Positions 44,374-51,698 of a stretch of DNA of 64,000 bases are shown in pieces. Every line of letters begins with the position of its first letter. The stretch's first letter is position 1. Source of the stretch: Plantibacter sp. PA-3-X8 (GTDB lineage Bacteria > Actinomycetota > Actinomycetes > Actinomycetales > Microbacteriaceae); contig NZ_CP033107.1 of NCBI RefSeq assembly GCF_003856975.1, positions 868,001-932,000 on the forward strand, in the 5' to 3' direction. Both the position numbers and the translations under genes were made by a program. The notes under the pieces were generated by a model. That model was not told the DNA's origin, did no database searches, and was given only the letters and a program-made list of their open reading frames with translations.

Positions 44374-44958
44374 CTAGGACTCGTCCCCAGCGGTCTCGGC
44401 CCAACGGGTCAGGGTGATCGTGAACCCACGGACGAGGCGGTCGAAGCTCCGGTCGAGGTCGCGGTCGAGGCCGAAGGAGCCCGCCGCCTCGAGCGAGACG
44501 AAGCCGTGCAGGGTGGAGCGGAACGCGCGGATCGCGTCGATGGCGTCGTCGCCGCGGAGCTCGTAGGCCGTGAGGACGTCGCTGATGACCTGGATGGCGC
44601 CGAGCGATGCCGCCGCGTCCTCCTCATCCTCCGGCCCGGCGATCCACTGCGCGGCCGTATAGCGTGCCGGGTGCTCCAGGGCCCACTCCCGGTAGGCGCC
44701 GGCCATCACCGTGATCGCATCCGCGCCCGAACGGCCGACGGCGGCGCGCAGCAGGACGTCGCCGAGCTCGCCCTTCGCTTGGAGGGAGATGCTCCGGCGG
44801 AGTCCGGCGAGCGAGTCGAGGTGCTTGTAGAGCGAGGGCTGCCGGACGCCGAGCCGTTCGGCGAGGGCGGCGAGGGTCAGCCCCTCGAGCCCGACCTCGT
44901 CGGCGAGTTCAGTCGCTTCGTCCACCACGCGCGCGCGGCTGAGTCCCGCCCTAGGCAC
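44374..44958 (-). CDS. TetR-family transcriptional regulator
   Basis: A 194-residue protein. The N-terminal helix-turn-helix reads EGLTLAALAERLGVRQPSLY followed by KHLDSLAGLRR. The C-terminal ligand domain includes REWALEHPARYTAAQWIAG and FRSTLHGFVSLEAAGSFG, as in the WHG-type TetR subgroup. It starts with GTG at 44958 and overlaps the upstream hydrolase gene by 8 nt, so the regulator is the second gene of the operon it probably controls. A near-perfect palindrome over the operon's -35 box is the candidate operator. Confidence 0.9.
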   Translation of the reverse strand: MPRAGLSRARVVDEATELADEVGLEGLTLAALAERLGVRQPSLYKHLDSLAGLRRSISLQAKGELGDVLLRAAVGRSGADAITVMAGAYREWALEHPARYTAAQWIAGPEDEEDAAASLGAIQVISDVLTAYELRGDDAIDAIRAFRSTLHGFVSLEAAGSFGLDRDLDRSFDRLVRGFTITLTRWAETAGDES

Positions 44959-45787
44959 GGTGCAGCGCCGACTGGAGGAAGCCGAGGACGGCCTGCGAGG
45001 TGACCTCGGGCTGCTGGGCCTGCGGGTAGTGGCCGGCGTCCTCGACGAGGACGACCTCCGCCTGCAGGGTGTCGCCGATCCAGCGGGCCTCTCCTGCGGG
45101 GTCGGGGAAGTCGGGGTCCTTGGTGCCCATGATCACGAGCGTCGGAGCGCTCACGCCGGGGAGCGCAGCCTCGGCCGGGGCATGGTCGGTCTGTCTGGTC
45201 GTCTGCGAGAAGGCCTTGCCGTAGGCGGGGCGACGCAGGCTTGCGAAGACGTCGGCGAGGTAGTCGTCGAAGTCGACCGGCTTCCGGCCCGCGTTCAGCG
45301 TGGGGAGGTAGGCCTTCCAGACCCGTGCGATCCACAGCGGAGCCATCATGGCGCGGAAGACCGCCTGCATGACGGCGCCCGCCTTCGGGTTGCGGACGAA
45401 GGGCCCGACGAGGACGAGACCCGACACGTCCTCCGGGTGCTCGGCGGCGACGATCACGCCCGCGCCGGCAGCGAGGGAGTTCCCGATGACGACGGCCGGG
45501 GCACCCAGGTCGCGGATGAGGGCGTGGATGTCCGAGGCGGTCGCGACGTCGCCGTACGAGGAGAACGTCGTGTCGCTGTCGCCGTGACCACGGAGGTCGG
45601 TGGAGGCGACGCGGTACCCGGCCTGGACGAGCGCGGGAGCGAGGAAGCGGTAGGAGGAGCGGAGCTCGCCCATTCCCGGGACGAGGACGACGAGCGGGCC
45701 GTCTCCCTGGATCTCGTAGGCGATCTTGCCCTCGGGACGGTCGAGGTAGCGGGTGGCAGGCCCTGTCGATGCCGGGTTCGTGTTCAT
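44951..45787 (-). CDS. Alpha/beta-hydrolase
   Basis: A 278-residue alpha/beta-hydrolase. The oxyanion motif is VLVPGMGELRSSYR, the nucleophile elbow VIGNSLAAGAG (Ser between Asn and Leu), and the catalytic His in VEDAGHYPQAQQP; MGTKDPDFPDP carries the acid region. It may be an esterase, lactonase or epoxide-hydrolase-like enzyme. The start at 45787 (MNTNPAST) is preferred over the upstream in-frame ATG at 45802 because a TTGACA/CAGACT promoter ends 6 nt before it, predicting a leaderless mRNA. It is co-transcribed with the overlapping TetR gene. Confidence 0.9.
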   Translation of the reverse strand: MNTNPASTGPATRYLDRPEGKIAYEIQGDGPLVVLVPGMGELRSSYRFLAPALVQAGYRVASTDLRGHGDSDTTFSSYGDVATASDIHALIRDLGAPAVVIGNSLAAGAGVIVAAEHPEDVSGLVLVGPFVRNPKAGAVMQAVFRAMMAPLWIARVWKAYLPTLNAGRKPVDFDDYLADVFASLRRPAYGKAFSQTTRQTDHAPAEAALPGVSAPTLVIMGTKDPDFPDPAGEARWIGDTLQAEVVLVEDAGHYPQAQQPEVTSQAVLGFLQSALHRA

Positions 45788-45793
45788 GAAGCT

Positions 45794-45826
45794 AGTCTGC
45801 ATCGCCGTTTGGCTAATGTCAATAGC
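45794..45826 (-). promoter_or_regulatory. Promoter and TetR-type operator of the hydrolase operon
   Basis: On the minus strand TTGACA (45817-45822) and CAGACT (45794-45799) are separated by exactly 17 bp, and 6 nt separate CAGACT from the ATG at 45787. The -35 box lies within GCTATTGACATTAGC (45812-45826), palindromic at six of seven base pairs around a central A. A repressor bound there would block the promoter. Confidence 0.65.
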
Positions 45827-45842
45827 TTTGATGGACGAGGTT

Positions 45843-45902
45843 CGTTCGCCCATCTTCGGGCGACAGAAGCGGCGGCTCCGTTCGCCCAAGGATGGGCGAA
45901 CG
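45843..45902. terminator. Hairpin built from a repeated decamer
   Basis: CGTTCGCCCA (45879-45888) pairs perfectly with TGGGCGAACG (45893-45902) around AGGA. It lies 18 nt past the stop of the minus-strand zinc-ribbon gene, so it can terminate that operon. A third copy of the decamer lies at 45843-45852, placing two copies upstream of the hydrolase promoter. Confidence 0.6.
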
Positions 45903-45920
45903 AGTGCGGGGGAGGGGCGG

Positions 45921-46178
45921 TCAGCCGAGGTCGGTCCACCAGCGGACGCCGTCGAGGGTGACGCGCGTGGTCTCCTCGTGATGGAGGACGACGAGCAGGA
46001 CGTCGTCGCAGTGCCGGCAGCGCACCACCCACGCGTCCGGGGTGCCGAACACCAGCTCCGCGGCGAGGGGCGAGACGTCGCGGCACCCGAGGCACTGCGA
46101 CATCGTGCCGCTCGGGTCGGTGCCGGTCAGTTCCGACAGGGTTCCGGCGAGGACGTTGCCGTCCAGATGCGAGCTCAT
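45921..46178 (-). CDS. Small zinc-ribbon protein (DUF6510-like)
   Basis: An 85-residue protein with two Cys pairs, CLGC and CRHC, separated by ~22 residues, the pattern of a zinc ribbon. It ends TLDGVRWWTDLG. It resembles the DUF6510 family, recognised by CxxC pairs and an N-terminal LDGNVLAG segment; function unknown. The start at 46178 overlaps the stop of the flavoreductase gene (ATGA), so it is the third gene of the operon and probably serves the same pathway. Confidence 0.82.
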   Translation of the reverse strand: MSSHLDGNVLAGTLSELTGTDPSGTMSQCLGCRDVSPLAAELVFGTPDAWVVRCRHCDDVLLVVLHHEETTRVTLDGVRWWTDLG

Positions 46179-46906
46179 CACGCGCCTCCGAACCGCTCGG
46201 TCTTGATGCGGGCCGGATCATGGCCGATCGCGACCAGGGTGTCGGCGACCGCCTCGACGAAGCCGGTCGGTCCGCAGACGAACACCGACGGGGCCTCGCC
46301 GCCGGTGGACTCGAGCGCCTGCAGGTCGGCCGCGACGAGACGGCCGGCGGGACGAGGCCAGCCATCGGGCGCTCGCCGGGTGTAGATCCAGGTGACCTCG
46401 ACCCCGGTCGCCGCAGCGAGCTCGTCGGCGAAGAAGGCGTCCTGCGGTGAGCGGACCGAGTACACGAGTCGGAACGGCGTCGTGCTCCCGGCCGCCTCGT
46501 GCGCTCGCACCATCGCCATGAGCGGCACGATGCCCGAACCTCCGCCGATCAGGAGGACCGGCTCCGTGTCCTCGGGGCGCCAGACGAACCAGCCGCCCAG
46601 TGGGCCACGCACCTCGACCTGGTCGCCGACCTCGATCGCGTCGACGAGGAACGGGGAGACCTCACCGTCGGGGACCCGGTCGACGGCGATCTCGATGCGG
46701 TCACCGGCGTCGGCCGAGGCGATCGAGTAGGAGCGGACCGCCTGGTAGCCGTCGGGTGCGGTGAGGCGGACGTCGGCGTGCTGCCCGGCGAGGTTCCCGC
46801 CCCAGCCGGGGGCGTCCAGGACGAGGCTCCGCCCCGATGGGGTCAGCTGCGTCGCCGTGACCACGGTGGCCGCCTTCCAGACGTCGACATGGCCCGAGCG
46901 CCTCAC
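46178..46906 (-). CDS. Ferredoxin-NADP reductase-like flavoprotein
   Basis: A 242-residue protein with an FAD-binding barrel and an NAD(P)-binding domain. FAD-binding RSYSIASA, the pyridine-nucleotide segment LLIGGGSGIVPLMAM and FVCGPTGFVEAV are visible. There is no ferredoxin domain, so electrons must go to a separate partner. It starts with GTG at 46906, overlapping the stop of the Mo-oxidoreductase gene (GTGA), and its own stop overlaps the zinc-ribbon start. The context argues that it feeds NAD(P)H electrons to the co-encoded Mo enzyme; this is inference. Confidence 0.9.
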   Translation of the reverse strand: MRRSGHVDVWKAATVVTATQLTPSGRSLVLDAPGWGGNLAGQHADVRLTAPDGYQAVRSYSIASADAGDRIEIAVDRVPDGEVSPFLVDAIEVGDQVEVRGPLGGWFVWRPEDTEPVLLIGGGSGIVPLMAMVRAHEAAGSTTPFRLVYSVRSPQDAFFADELAAATGVEVTWIYTRRAPDGWPRPAGRLVAADLQALESTGGEAPSVFVCGPTGFVEAVADTLVAIGHDPARIKTERFGGA

Positions 46907-47496
46907 GAGTACCGCTGTTCGAGCCAGGGGTCACCGTAGGCGTGGTAGCCGTTCTGCTCCCAGAACCCCGGTTCGTCGTCCTGCTGCATGACGAGGCCGC
47001 GGATCCACTTCGCGCTCTTCCAGAAGTAGAGGTGCGGGATGAGGAGTCGTGCCGGGCCGCCGTGCTCCGCGGCGAGCGGCTCGCCGTCGAAGCCGGTGGC
47101 GATCCAGGCCTTGCCGTCCAGGAGGTCGTCGAGTGGGACGTTGGTCGTGTAACCGCCGTAGGAGTGGGCCATCACGAAGTCGTAGCCGCTCTCGACCTCG
47201 GCGAAGAGCGTGTCGAGGGAGACGCCCTGCCAGCTCGTGCCGAGCTTCGTCCAGCGGGTCACGCAGTGGATGTCGCGGGTGATGTCGTCCTGCTGGAGGG
47301 CCTGCATGGCCGCCCAGTCCCAGCGGTGGGTCTCGCCCGTCTCCGTGCGGATCTGGAACTCCCACTCATCGGTGTCGATCCGCGGCGTGGGTCCGGCGGA
47401 CAGGACGGGGAAGTCCTCGGTGAGGAACTGACCGGGCGGGAGTCGGTCGTCCTGCTCCCGTGCCCGTCCTCCGAAACCGCGTGTGAACACCGCCAT
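46903..47496 (-). CDS. Cytoplasmic sulfite oxidase-like molybdopterin oxidoreductase
   Basis: A 197-residue protein that is almost only a molybdopterin-binding domain. The probable molybdenum ligand is Cys78 in IHCVTRWTKLGTSWQGV; HGGPARLLIPHLYFWKSAKW and the C-terminal GYHAYGDPW are typical of the YedY/MsrP-like branch. It has no signal peptide and no dimerisation domain, so it is probably cytoplasmic. Family relatives reduce methionine sulfoxide or N- and S-oxides, and the substrate here is unknown. First gene of a tightly overlapping three-gene operon with a flavoreductase and a zinc-ribbon protein. Confidence 0.9.
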   Translation of the reverse strand: MAVFTRGFGGRAREQDDRLPPGQFLTEDFPVLSAGPTPRIDTDEWEFQIRTETGETHRWDWAAMQALQQDDITRDIHCVTRWTKLGTSWQGVSLDTLFAEVESGYDFVMAHSYGGYTTNVPLDDLLDGKAWIATGFDGEPLAAEHGGPARLLIPHLYFWKSAKWIRGLVMQQDDEPGFWEQNGYHAYGDPWLEQRYS

Positions 47497-47585
47497 GTCG
47501 ACCTCCTCAGGATGGTCATCACCCTAGTGAGCAGGTGTCGGTGAAGCCAGGCCCTCCTGGGGTCACCAAGTGGTTCCGGTCTCGC

Positions 47586-48290
47586 TCAGCCGGTGATGAG
47601 GTTCGACAGCGCGTCGATCGAGTGGACGACGGCGAGGGCGCCGGTGGCCTCCGCGGGCGAGCCGTAGCCCCACTCGACGAGGATCGTCGGGATCCCGTGC
47701 GCAGCCGCGCCCTCGATGTCGTGGAGGCGGTCGCCGACCAGCACGGTGCGGGACGTGTCGACGCCGGCGGCCGTGAGGCGCCGGAGGGCCTCGCCGACGA
47801 CGTCGGCCTTGCTGCTGCGGACCTCGTCCTCGGAGGCACCCGTGACGACGGTGAAGTACTGGCTCAGGCCGAAGTGGTCGAGGATCGTGTTCGCCTGCGA
47901 CTCGGGCTTCGAGGTCGCGAGCCCGATCGGGATCCCGGCCTCGGAGATGCGCGCGAGCAGTCCGGCGACGCCCGGGAACACCGCGGTGCCGACCTCGGCG
48001 CCCTCGATGGCGACCTGGCGACGGTACTCGGTGAGGGCGAGCTGCGACTGCAACGGGTCCATGTCCGCGAAGTCGCGGAAGGAGTCGAGCAGCGGCGGCC
48101 CGACCCAACGCAGCAGTGACTCGTCGGACGGGACGACGGCACCGACGTTCGCCAGGGTCGTCTTCATGCGGGAGATGATGCCGGGAGCCGAGTCCACGAT
48201 CGTGCCGTCGAGGTCGAACAGTACGCAGGACCAGCTGCGGTGGAAGGACACGGTCGTACTCGCGAGGTAGAGATCGGTCACACGCTCCAT
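47586..48290 (-). CDS. HAD-family phosphatase, Gph-like
   Basis: A 234-residue haloacid-dehalogenase-type hydrolase. Motif I is LFDLDGTIVDS with Asp26 and Asp28, motif II ATSKPE, motif III includes the Lys of SSKADVVGEAL, and motif IV VLVGDRLHDIEGA. The cap region and WVGPPLLDSF fit phosphoglycolate phosphatase-like (Gph/YcjU) proteins. The start at 48290 has GGAGGGG about 10 nt upstream. Substrate unknown. It is divergent from the sugar isomerase gene with a predicted LacI operator between them. Confidence 0.9.
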   Translation of the reverse strand: MERVTDLYLASTTVSFHRSWSCVLFDLDGTIVDSAPGIISRMKTTLANVGAVVPSDESLLRWVGPPLLDSFRDFADMDPLQSQLALTEYRRQVAIEGAEVGTAVFPGVAGLLARISEAGIPIGLATSKPESQANTILDHFGLSQYFTVVTGASEDEVRSSKADVVGEALRRLTAAGVDTSRTVLVGDRLHDIEGAAAHGIPTILVEWGYGSPAEATGALAVVHSIDALSNLITG

Positions 48291-48319
48291 CCTAGGGCGA
48301 CCCCTCCGGCTGCGGAGGG

Positions 48320-48348
48320 TTGTCAACCGGTTGCCAGAGCCGTAGGCT
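48320..48348 (+). promoter_or_regulatory. Promoter overlapped by LacI-type operator
   Basis: TTGTCA (48320-48325) and TAGGCT (48343-48348) are spaced by 17 bp. The palindrome TGTCAACCGGTTGCCA (48321-48336) covers the -35 box. It matches the two sites at 59429-59467 as G(G/T)CAAnCGnTTG(C/A)C, with the central CG typical of LacI/GalR operators. Repressor binding would block this promoter. Confidence 0.7.
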
Positions 48349-48381
48349 GACAGGACCGGCAGCCCGACTGCCTGGTTCCCG

Positions 48382-49263
48382 ATGACGAGAACGAACGCGA
48401 AGGCGGAAGCGCACGTGAATGCACAACAACCGGTGAGCTGGACCCTGTCGGGCTTCGGAGACGAGATCGACGCCGACCCGACGACGCAGATCGCCGTGCT
48501 CGAGGCGCTCGGTGCATCGCACATCGAGGTCCGGAGCGCGTGGGGCGTCAACATCATCGACCTCGACGCCGACCAGCTCGCCCGACTCGGTGCGCAGCTG
48601 CAGCGGTCCGGCATGGGCGTGTCCGCCATCGGATCGCCGATCGGCAAGGTCGACGTGGCCCTCGACGCCGAGCTGGAGGTCGCCCGCCTCGAGCGAGCGA
48701 TCGCCGCTGCACATGCCCTCGGGACCCCCAACATCCGGATCTTCTCCTTCTTCCGCGGTGAGGGCGTGCCGGTGGAGGCCACCCGCGACGACGTCCTGGT
48801 CCGCATGCGCCTGCTCGCCGACCTGGCCGAGCGGGAGGGGGTCGTGCTCCTGCACGAGAACGAGAAGGACATCTACGGCGACGTCCCGGAGCGCATTCTC
48901 GACCTCGTCGAGTCGGTCGGATCGCCCGCACTCCGCCTCGCCTGGGACAACGCGAACTTCGTCCAGGTGGGCGTCGCGCCGTTCGACGACGGCTACGCGA
49001 TGCTGCGCCCGTACCTCGACTACCTGCAGGTCAAGGACGCGGTCGCCGAGAGCGGCCAGGTCGTGCCGTCCGGCGAGGGCGACGGGCAACTGCGTGAAAC
49101 GCTCACGGCGTTGCGCGACGACGGCTACGCGGGGTTCGCCTCGCTCGAGCCGCACCTCGCCGACACCCACGCGCTCGGCGGCTTCTCGGGTCCCGCCTCG
49201 TTCGGCGTGGCCGCCCGGGCCTTCCGGAGGCTCACCGACGAGCTGGGGATCGAGCTGCGATGA
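48382..49263 (+). CDS. Sugar phosphate isomerase/epimerase (xylose-isomerase-like TIM barrel)
   Basis: A protein of up to 293 residues with the AP-endonuclease-2/xylose-isomerase-like barrel. Metal-site segments are visible: GVVLLHENEKDIYGD with Glu and His, LAWDNANFVQVG with Asp, YLQVKDAV, and the final Glu in FASLEPHLAD. The substrate is probably a sugar, keto-inositol or sugar acid. Start: ATG 48382, or GTG 48415 (MNAQQPVSW), which has GGAAG upstream and may be the true one. It overlaps the Gfo/Idh gene by ATGA, and the pair shares a LacI-type operator with the uronate genes. Confidence 0.88.
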   Translation: MTRTNAKAEAHVNAQQPVSWTLSGFGDEIDADPTTQIAVLEALGASHIEVRSAWGVNIIDLDADQLARLGAQLQRSGMGVSAIGSPIGKVDVALDAELEVARLERAIAAAHALGTPNIRIFSFFRGEGVPVEATRDDVLVRMRLLADLAEREGVVLLHENEKDIYGDVPERILDLVESVGSPALRLAWDNANFVQVGVAPFDDGYAMLRPYLDYLQVKDAVAESGQVVPSGEGDGQLRETLTALRDDGYAGFASLEPHLADTHALGGFSGPASFGVAARAFRRLTDELGIELR

Positions 49264-50312
49264 GCCGCGGGCCCGCACCCGTCCTCCGTCGCGTCGCCGT
49301 GGTCGGGTGCGGCGACATCTCCGCCCTCCACATCGCGGCGATCGGAACGGTGCCCGGTGCGCAGCTCGTGGCGGTGTGCGACGTCGACGCCGGTCGGCTC
49401 GATGCGGCGATGGCTGCGACGGGTGTCCCGGGCTTCACCGACCTCGATCGACTGTTCGACGAGGCGCGACCCGACGTCGTCCACATCTGCACCCCGCACC
49501 ACCTGCACGCCGACCAGGCGATCCGGGCGCTCGAGCGCGGGATCAGTGTCATCCTCGAGAAGCCCCTCGCCCACACGCGCAATGAGGCCGAACGGCTCCT
49601 GGCCGCGGCGGAGCACAGTCGCGCGAAGATCGCGGTGTGCTTTCAGAACCGCTACAACCAGCCGGCGGAGCGCGCCAAGGAACTCCTCGACTCGGGTGAG
49701 CTCGGCGCAGTGCTCGGCGCCTCGGCGGTCGTGCCGTGGCATCGGACGGCGGCCTACTACGAGGATCGCCCGTGGCGCGGTCGCTGGGAGACCGGCGGCG
49801 GTGGACTCCTCATGAACCAGGCGATCCACACGATCGACCTCGTGCAGTGGTTGGTCGGCGACCCGCTCGAGGCGACGGGGTCGATCGCCACCCGCGCGCT
49901 CGCCGAGGTGATCGAGGTCGAGGACACGGCCGAGCTGCGCATCGTGCACGCGGGTGGCGCGACGAGCACGGTCTACGCGACGGTCGCCGGGGTCGCGAAC
50001 CTACCCGTGACGATCGACGTCGTCTGCGAGCTGGGCACGCTGAGCTTGGGGGCCGAACTCACCGCACGCTTCGCCGATGGACGCGTCGAGACCACCGTCG
50101 AGCGGGTGATGGCCAGCGGAGCGCGTGCCTACTGGGGCGTGTCCCATGAACGGCTGATCCAGGACTTCTACGCGGGGCTCGACGAGCCGGGCGCCTTCTG
50201 GCTCCACCCCGCAGAAGCGCGGAAGGCGTTCGACGTGATCCAGGACGTCTACGACGCGGCGATCCCCGAGCGACGGTCGTCGGTCGTCGCCGCGCAGCTC
50301 GGCGGTCGCTGA
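49260..50312 (+). CDS. Gfo/Idh/MocA-family oxidoreductase
   Basis: A 350-residue NAD(P)-dependent sugar dehydrogenase. The nucleotide-binding fold is RVAVVGCGDISALHIAAI, the catalytic Lys101 is in ILEKPLAHT, and GGGGLLMNQAIHTIDLVQWL carries the active-site His/Asp region. It acts on a sugar, inositol or sugar acid not identifiable here. It overlaps the upstream isomerase gene (ATGA), and together they look like an oxidation-isomerisation pair. A related dehydrogenase lies at 57350-58447 beside another TIM-barrel isomerase, so the module appears twice. Confidence 0.92.
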   Translation: MSRGPAPVLRRVAVVGCGDISALHIAAIGTVPGAQLVAVCDVDAGRLDAAMAATGVPGFTDLDRLFDEARPDVVHICTPHHLHADQAIRALERGISVILEKPLAHTRNEAERLLAAAEHSRAKIAVCFQNRYNQPAERAKELLDSGELGAVLGASAVVPWHRTAAYYEDRPWRGRWETGGGGLLMNQAIHTIDLVQWLVGDPLEATGSIATRALAEVIEVEDTAELRIVHAGGATSTVYATVAGVANLPVTIDVVCELGTLSLGAELTARFADGRVETTVERVMASGARAYWGVSHERLIQDFYAGLDEPGAFWLHPAEARKAFDVIQDVYDAAIPERRSSVVAAQLGGR

Positions 50313-50340
50313 GCCACCACCCGCGGCGGGCTGTGACGGC

Positions 50341-51555
50341 TCAGGACGCTGCGGTCCGCTTGACGAGCAGCTGCGCTCCGTCCGGGTCGGGGAACCGCTC
50401 CACGTCTCGGACGGCCGTCTGCAGGACGGTGTCGAGGTGCTGGGACGCCAGGCTCACGCCACCCATCGCCACCGCCTCCGAACCCAGCGAGGAGACGACC
50501 ACGTCCGGTGGCAGCGGGCAGATCTCGCCGAGGGTGCGGATGAAACGCGGCAGGAAGACGTCCGCGCCCGGAGCACTGCCGCCGCCGACCACGAGGAGTT
50601 CCGGATCGAGAGCGAGGACCATGGCCGCTGCGCCGGTGGCCAGGTCGTCCGCGAACTCGTCCATCGCCGTCAGGGCGATCCGATCACCGGCGCGAGCCGC
50701 ATCGAAGATCTCCTCGCGGGACGGCCGTGGTGAGCCGAGGACCGACTCGCCGTACCGCTCGTTCAGGCGGGACCACCGGAGTTCGGGCATCTCGCCGACG
50801 ATCCCTGCCGCACCGTGCACGCCGCGATGCACCTTCCCGTCGACGATGGAGGCGGCGCTGGTGCGCACGCCGCAGAGGAGATAGACGACGTCGCGGTGGC
50901 CCTGTGCCGCGCCGACGGTCAGTTCCGCGCGGGCACCGAGCGCAACGTCGCCCTCCACCAGGACGGCTCCGTCGAACTCCTGCTCGAACCGCCCGCGCAG
51001 GTTGAGTCCGACCCAGTCCGGGAGTCCCGTTCCGCCGAAGTGCAGCACCTCGCCGTCCCGGCCGATCGCGCCGGGGGATCCCACGGCGACGATCCACACC
51101 GACCCGCGGGTGAGGTCGAGGGTGCTGAGCACCGCATCGCCGGTCGCCAGCGCCAGGGTGATGCGCTCGGGCGCGCCCGCATCCTCGGGCAGGCGAGCCG
51201 TGCGCTGGCCCAGGACGGCACCGGCGAGGTCGGTCACGACGGCGTGGATGTGGTTCGCGCCGATGTCGAGCGACAGGAGGTGGCCGAGTCCGGCGCGCAC
51301 GTGGAAGGCGGTGGCGGGTCTGCCGATCCGGGACGCGGAGGCGCGTTCGACGGATTCGAGCCAGCCCATCTCGACGAGATCCGTCACGATCGCGTCGATG
51401 GCCGTCCGAGACAGCCCGGACGCGTCCGCCAGCTCCCGCAGGGTGAGTGGCTGCGGGAGCAGGGCGCGCAGCACACCGAGCGAGTTCATCCTCCGGAGCA
51501 ACGACCGACTGCCCATCGATCCGCCGGACGGCTCCACCATCGCCTCTCGAGGCAT
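50341..51555 (-). CDS. ROK-family transcriptional regulator
   Basis: A 404-residue protein: an N-terminal winged helix (LTLRELADASGLSRTAIDAI) joined to a ROK sugar-kinase-like domain. Compared with ROK kinases, the expected GHxxxGHxxx zinc region is altered (GVHGAAGIVGEMPEL) and no Cys-rich zinc motif is seen, as in NagC/XylR-type regulators. GLNLRGRFEQEF and SPGAIG match the sugar-binding part. It is divergent from the GH36 alpha-galactosidase and probably represses it until a sugar binds. GAGGGGAA lies upstream of the ATG at 51555. Confidence 0.9.
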   Translation of the reverse strand: MPREAMVEPSGGSMGSRSLLRRMNSLGVLRALLPQPLTLRELADASGLSRTAIDAIVTDLVEMGWLESVERASASRIGRPATAFHVRAGLGHLLSLDIGANHIHAVVTDLAGAVLGQRTARLPEDAGAPERITLALATGDAVLSTLDLTRGSVWIVAVGSPGAIGRDGEVLHFGGTGLPDWVGLNLRGRFEQEFDGAVLVEGDVALGARAELTVGAAQGHRDVVYLLCGVRTSAASIVDGKVHRGVHGAAGIVGEMPELRWSRLNERYGESVLGSPRPSREEIFDAARAGDRIALTAMDEFADDLATGAAAMVLALDPELLVVGGGSAPGADVFLPRFIRTLGEICPLPPDVVVSSLGSEAVAMGGVSLASQHLDTVLQTAVRDVERFPDPDGAQLLVKRTAAS

Positions 51556-51698
51556 TCGCCATTCCCCTCTTGCGACTTTTCACGGCACGTTGCAGTATTA
51601 ACTCCGCCTCCTCGACTCTACCCGCGGCAGCCCCGCGGCGGCAGTCGGGAAACCCACGTCGACGCCGAGCGCGCGCCCACCCAGAGAGAAAGCCGGCC

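Noticed and set aside
39881..44377. A plus-strand open frame of nearly 1500 codons across the Moco genes
   Set aside because: It is antisense to moaE, moaC-moaB, moeA and moeB, which have intact conserved motifs. In very high-GC DNA the frames opposite real genes stay open; its translation is low-complexity, rich in Arg, Gly, Asp and Ser.
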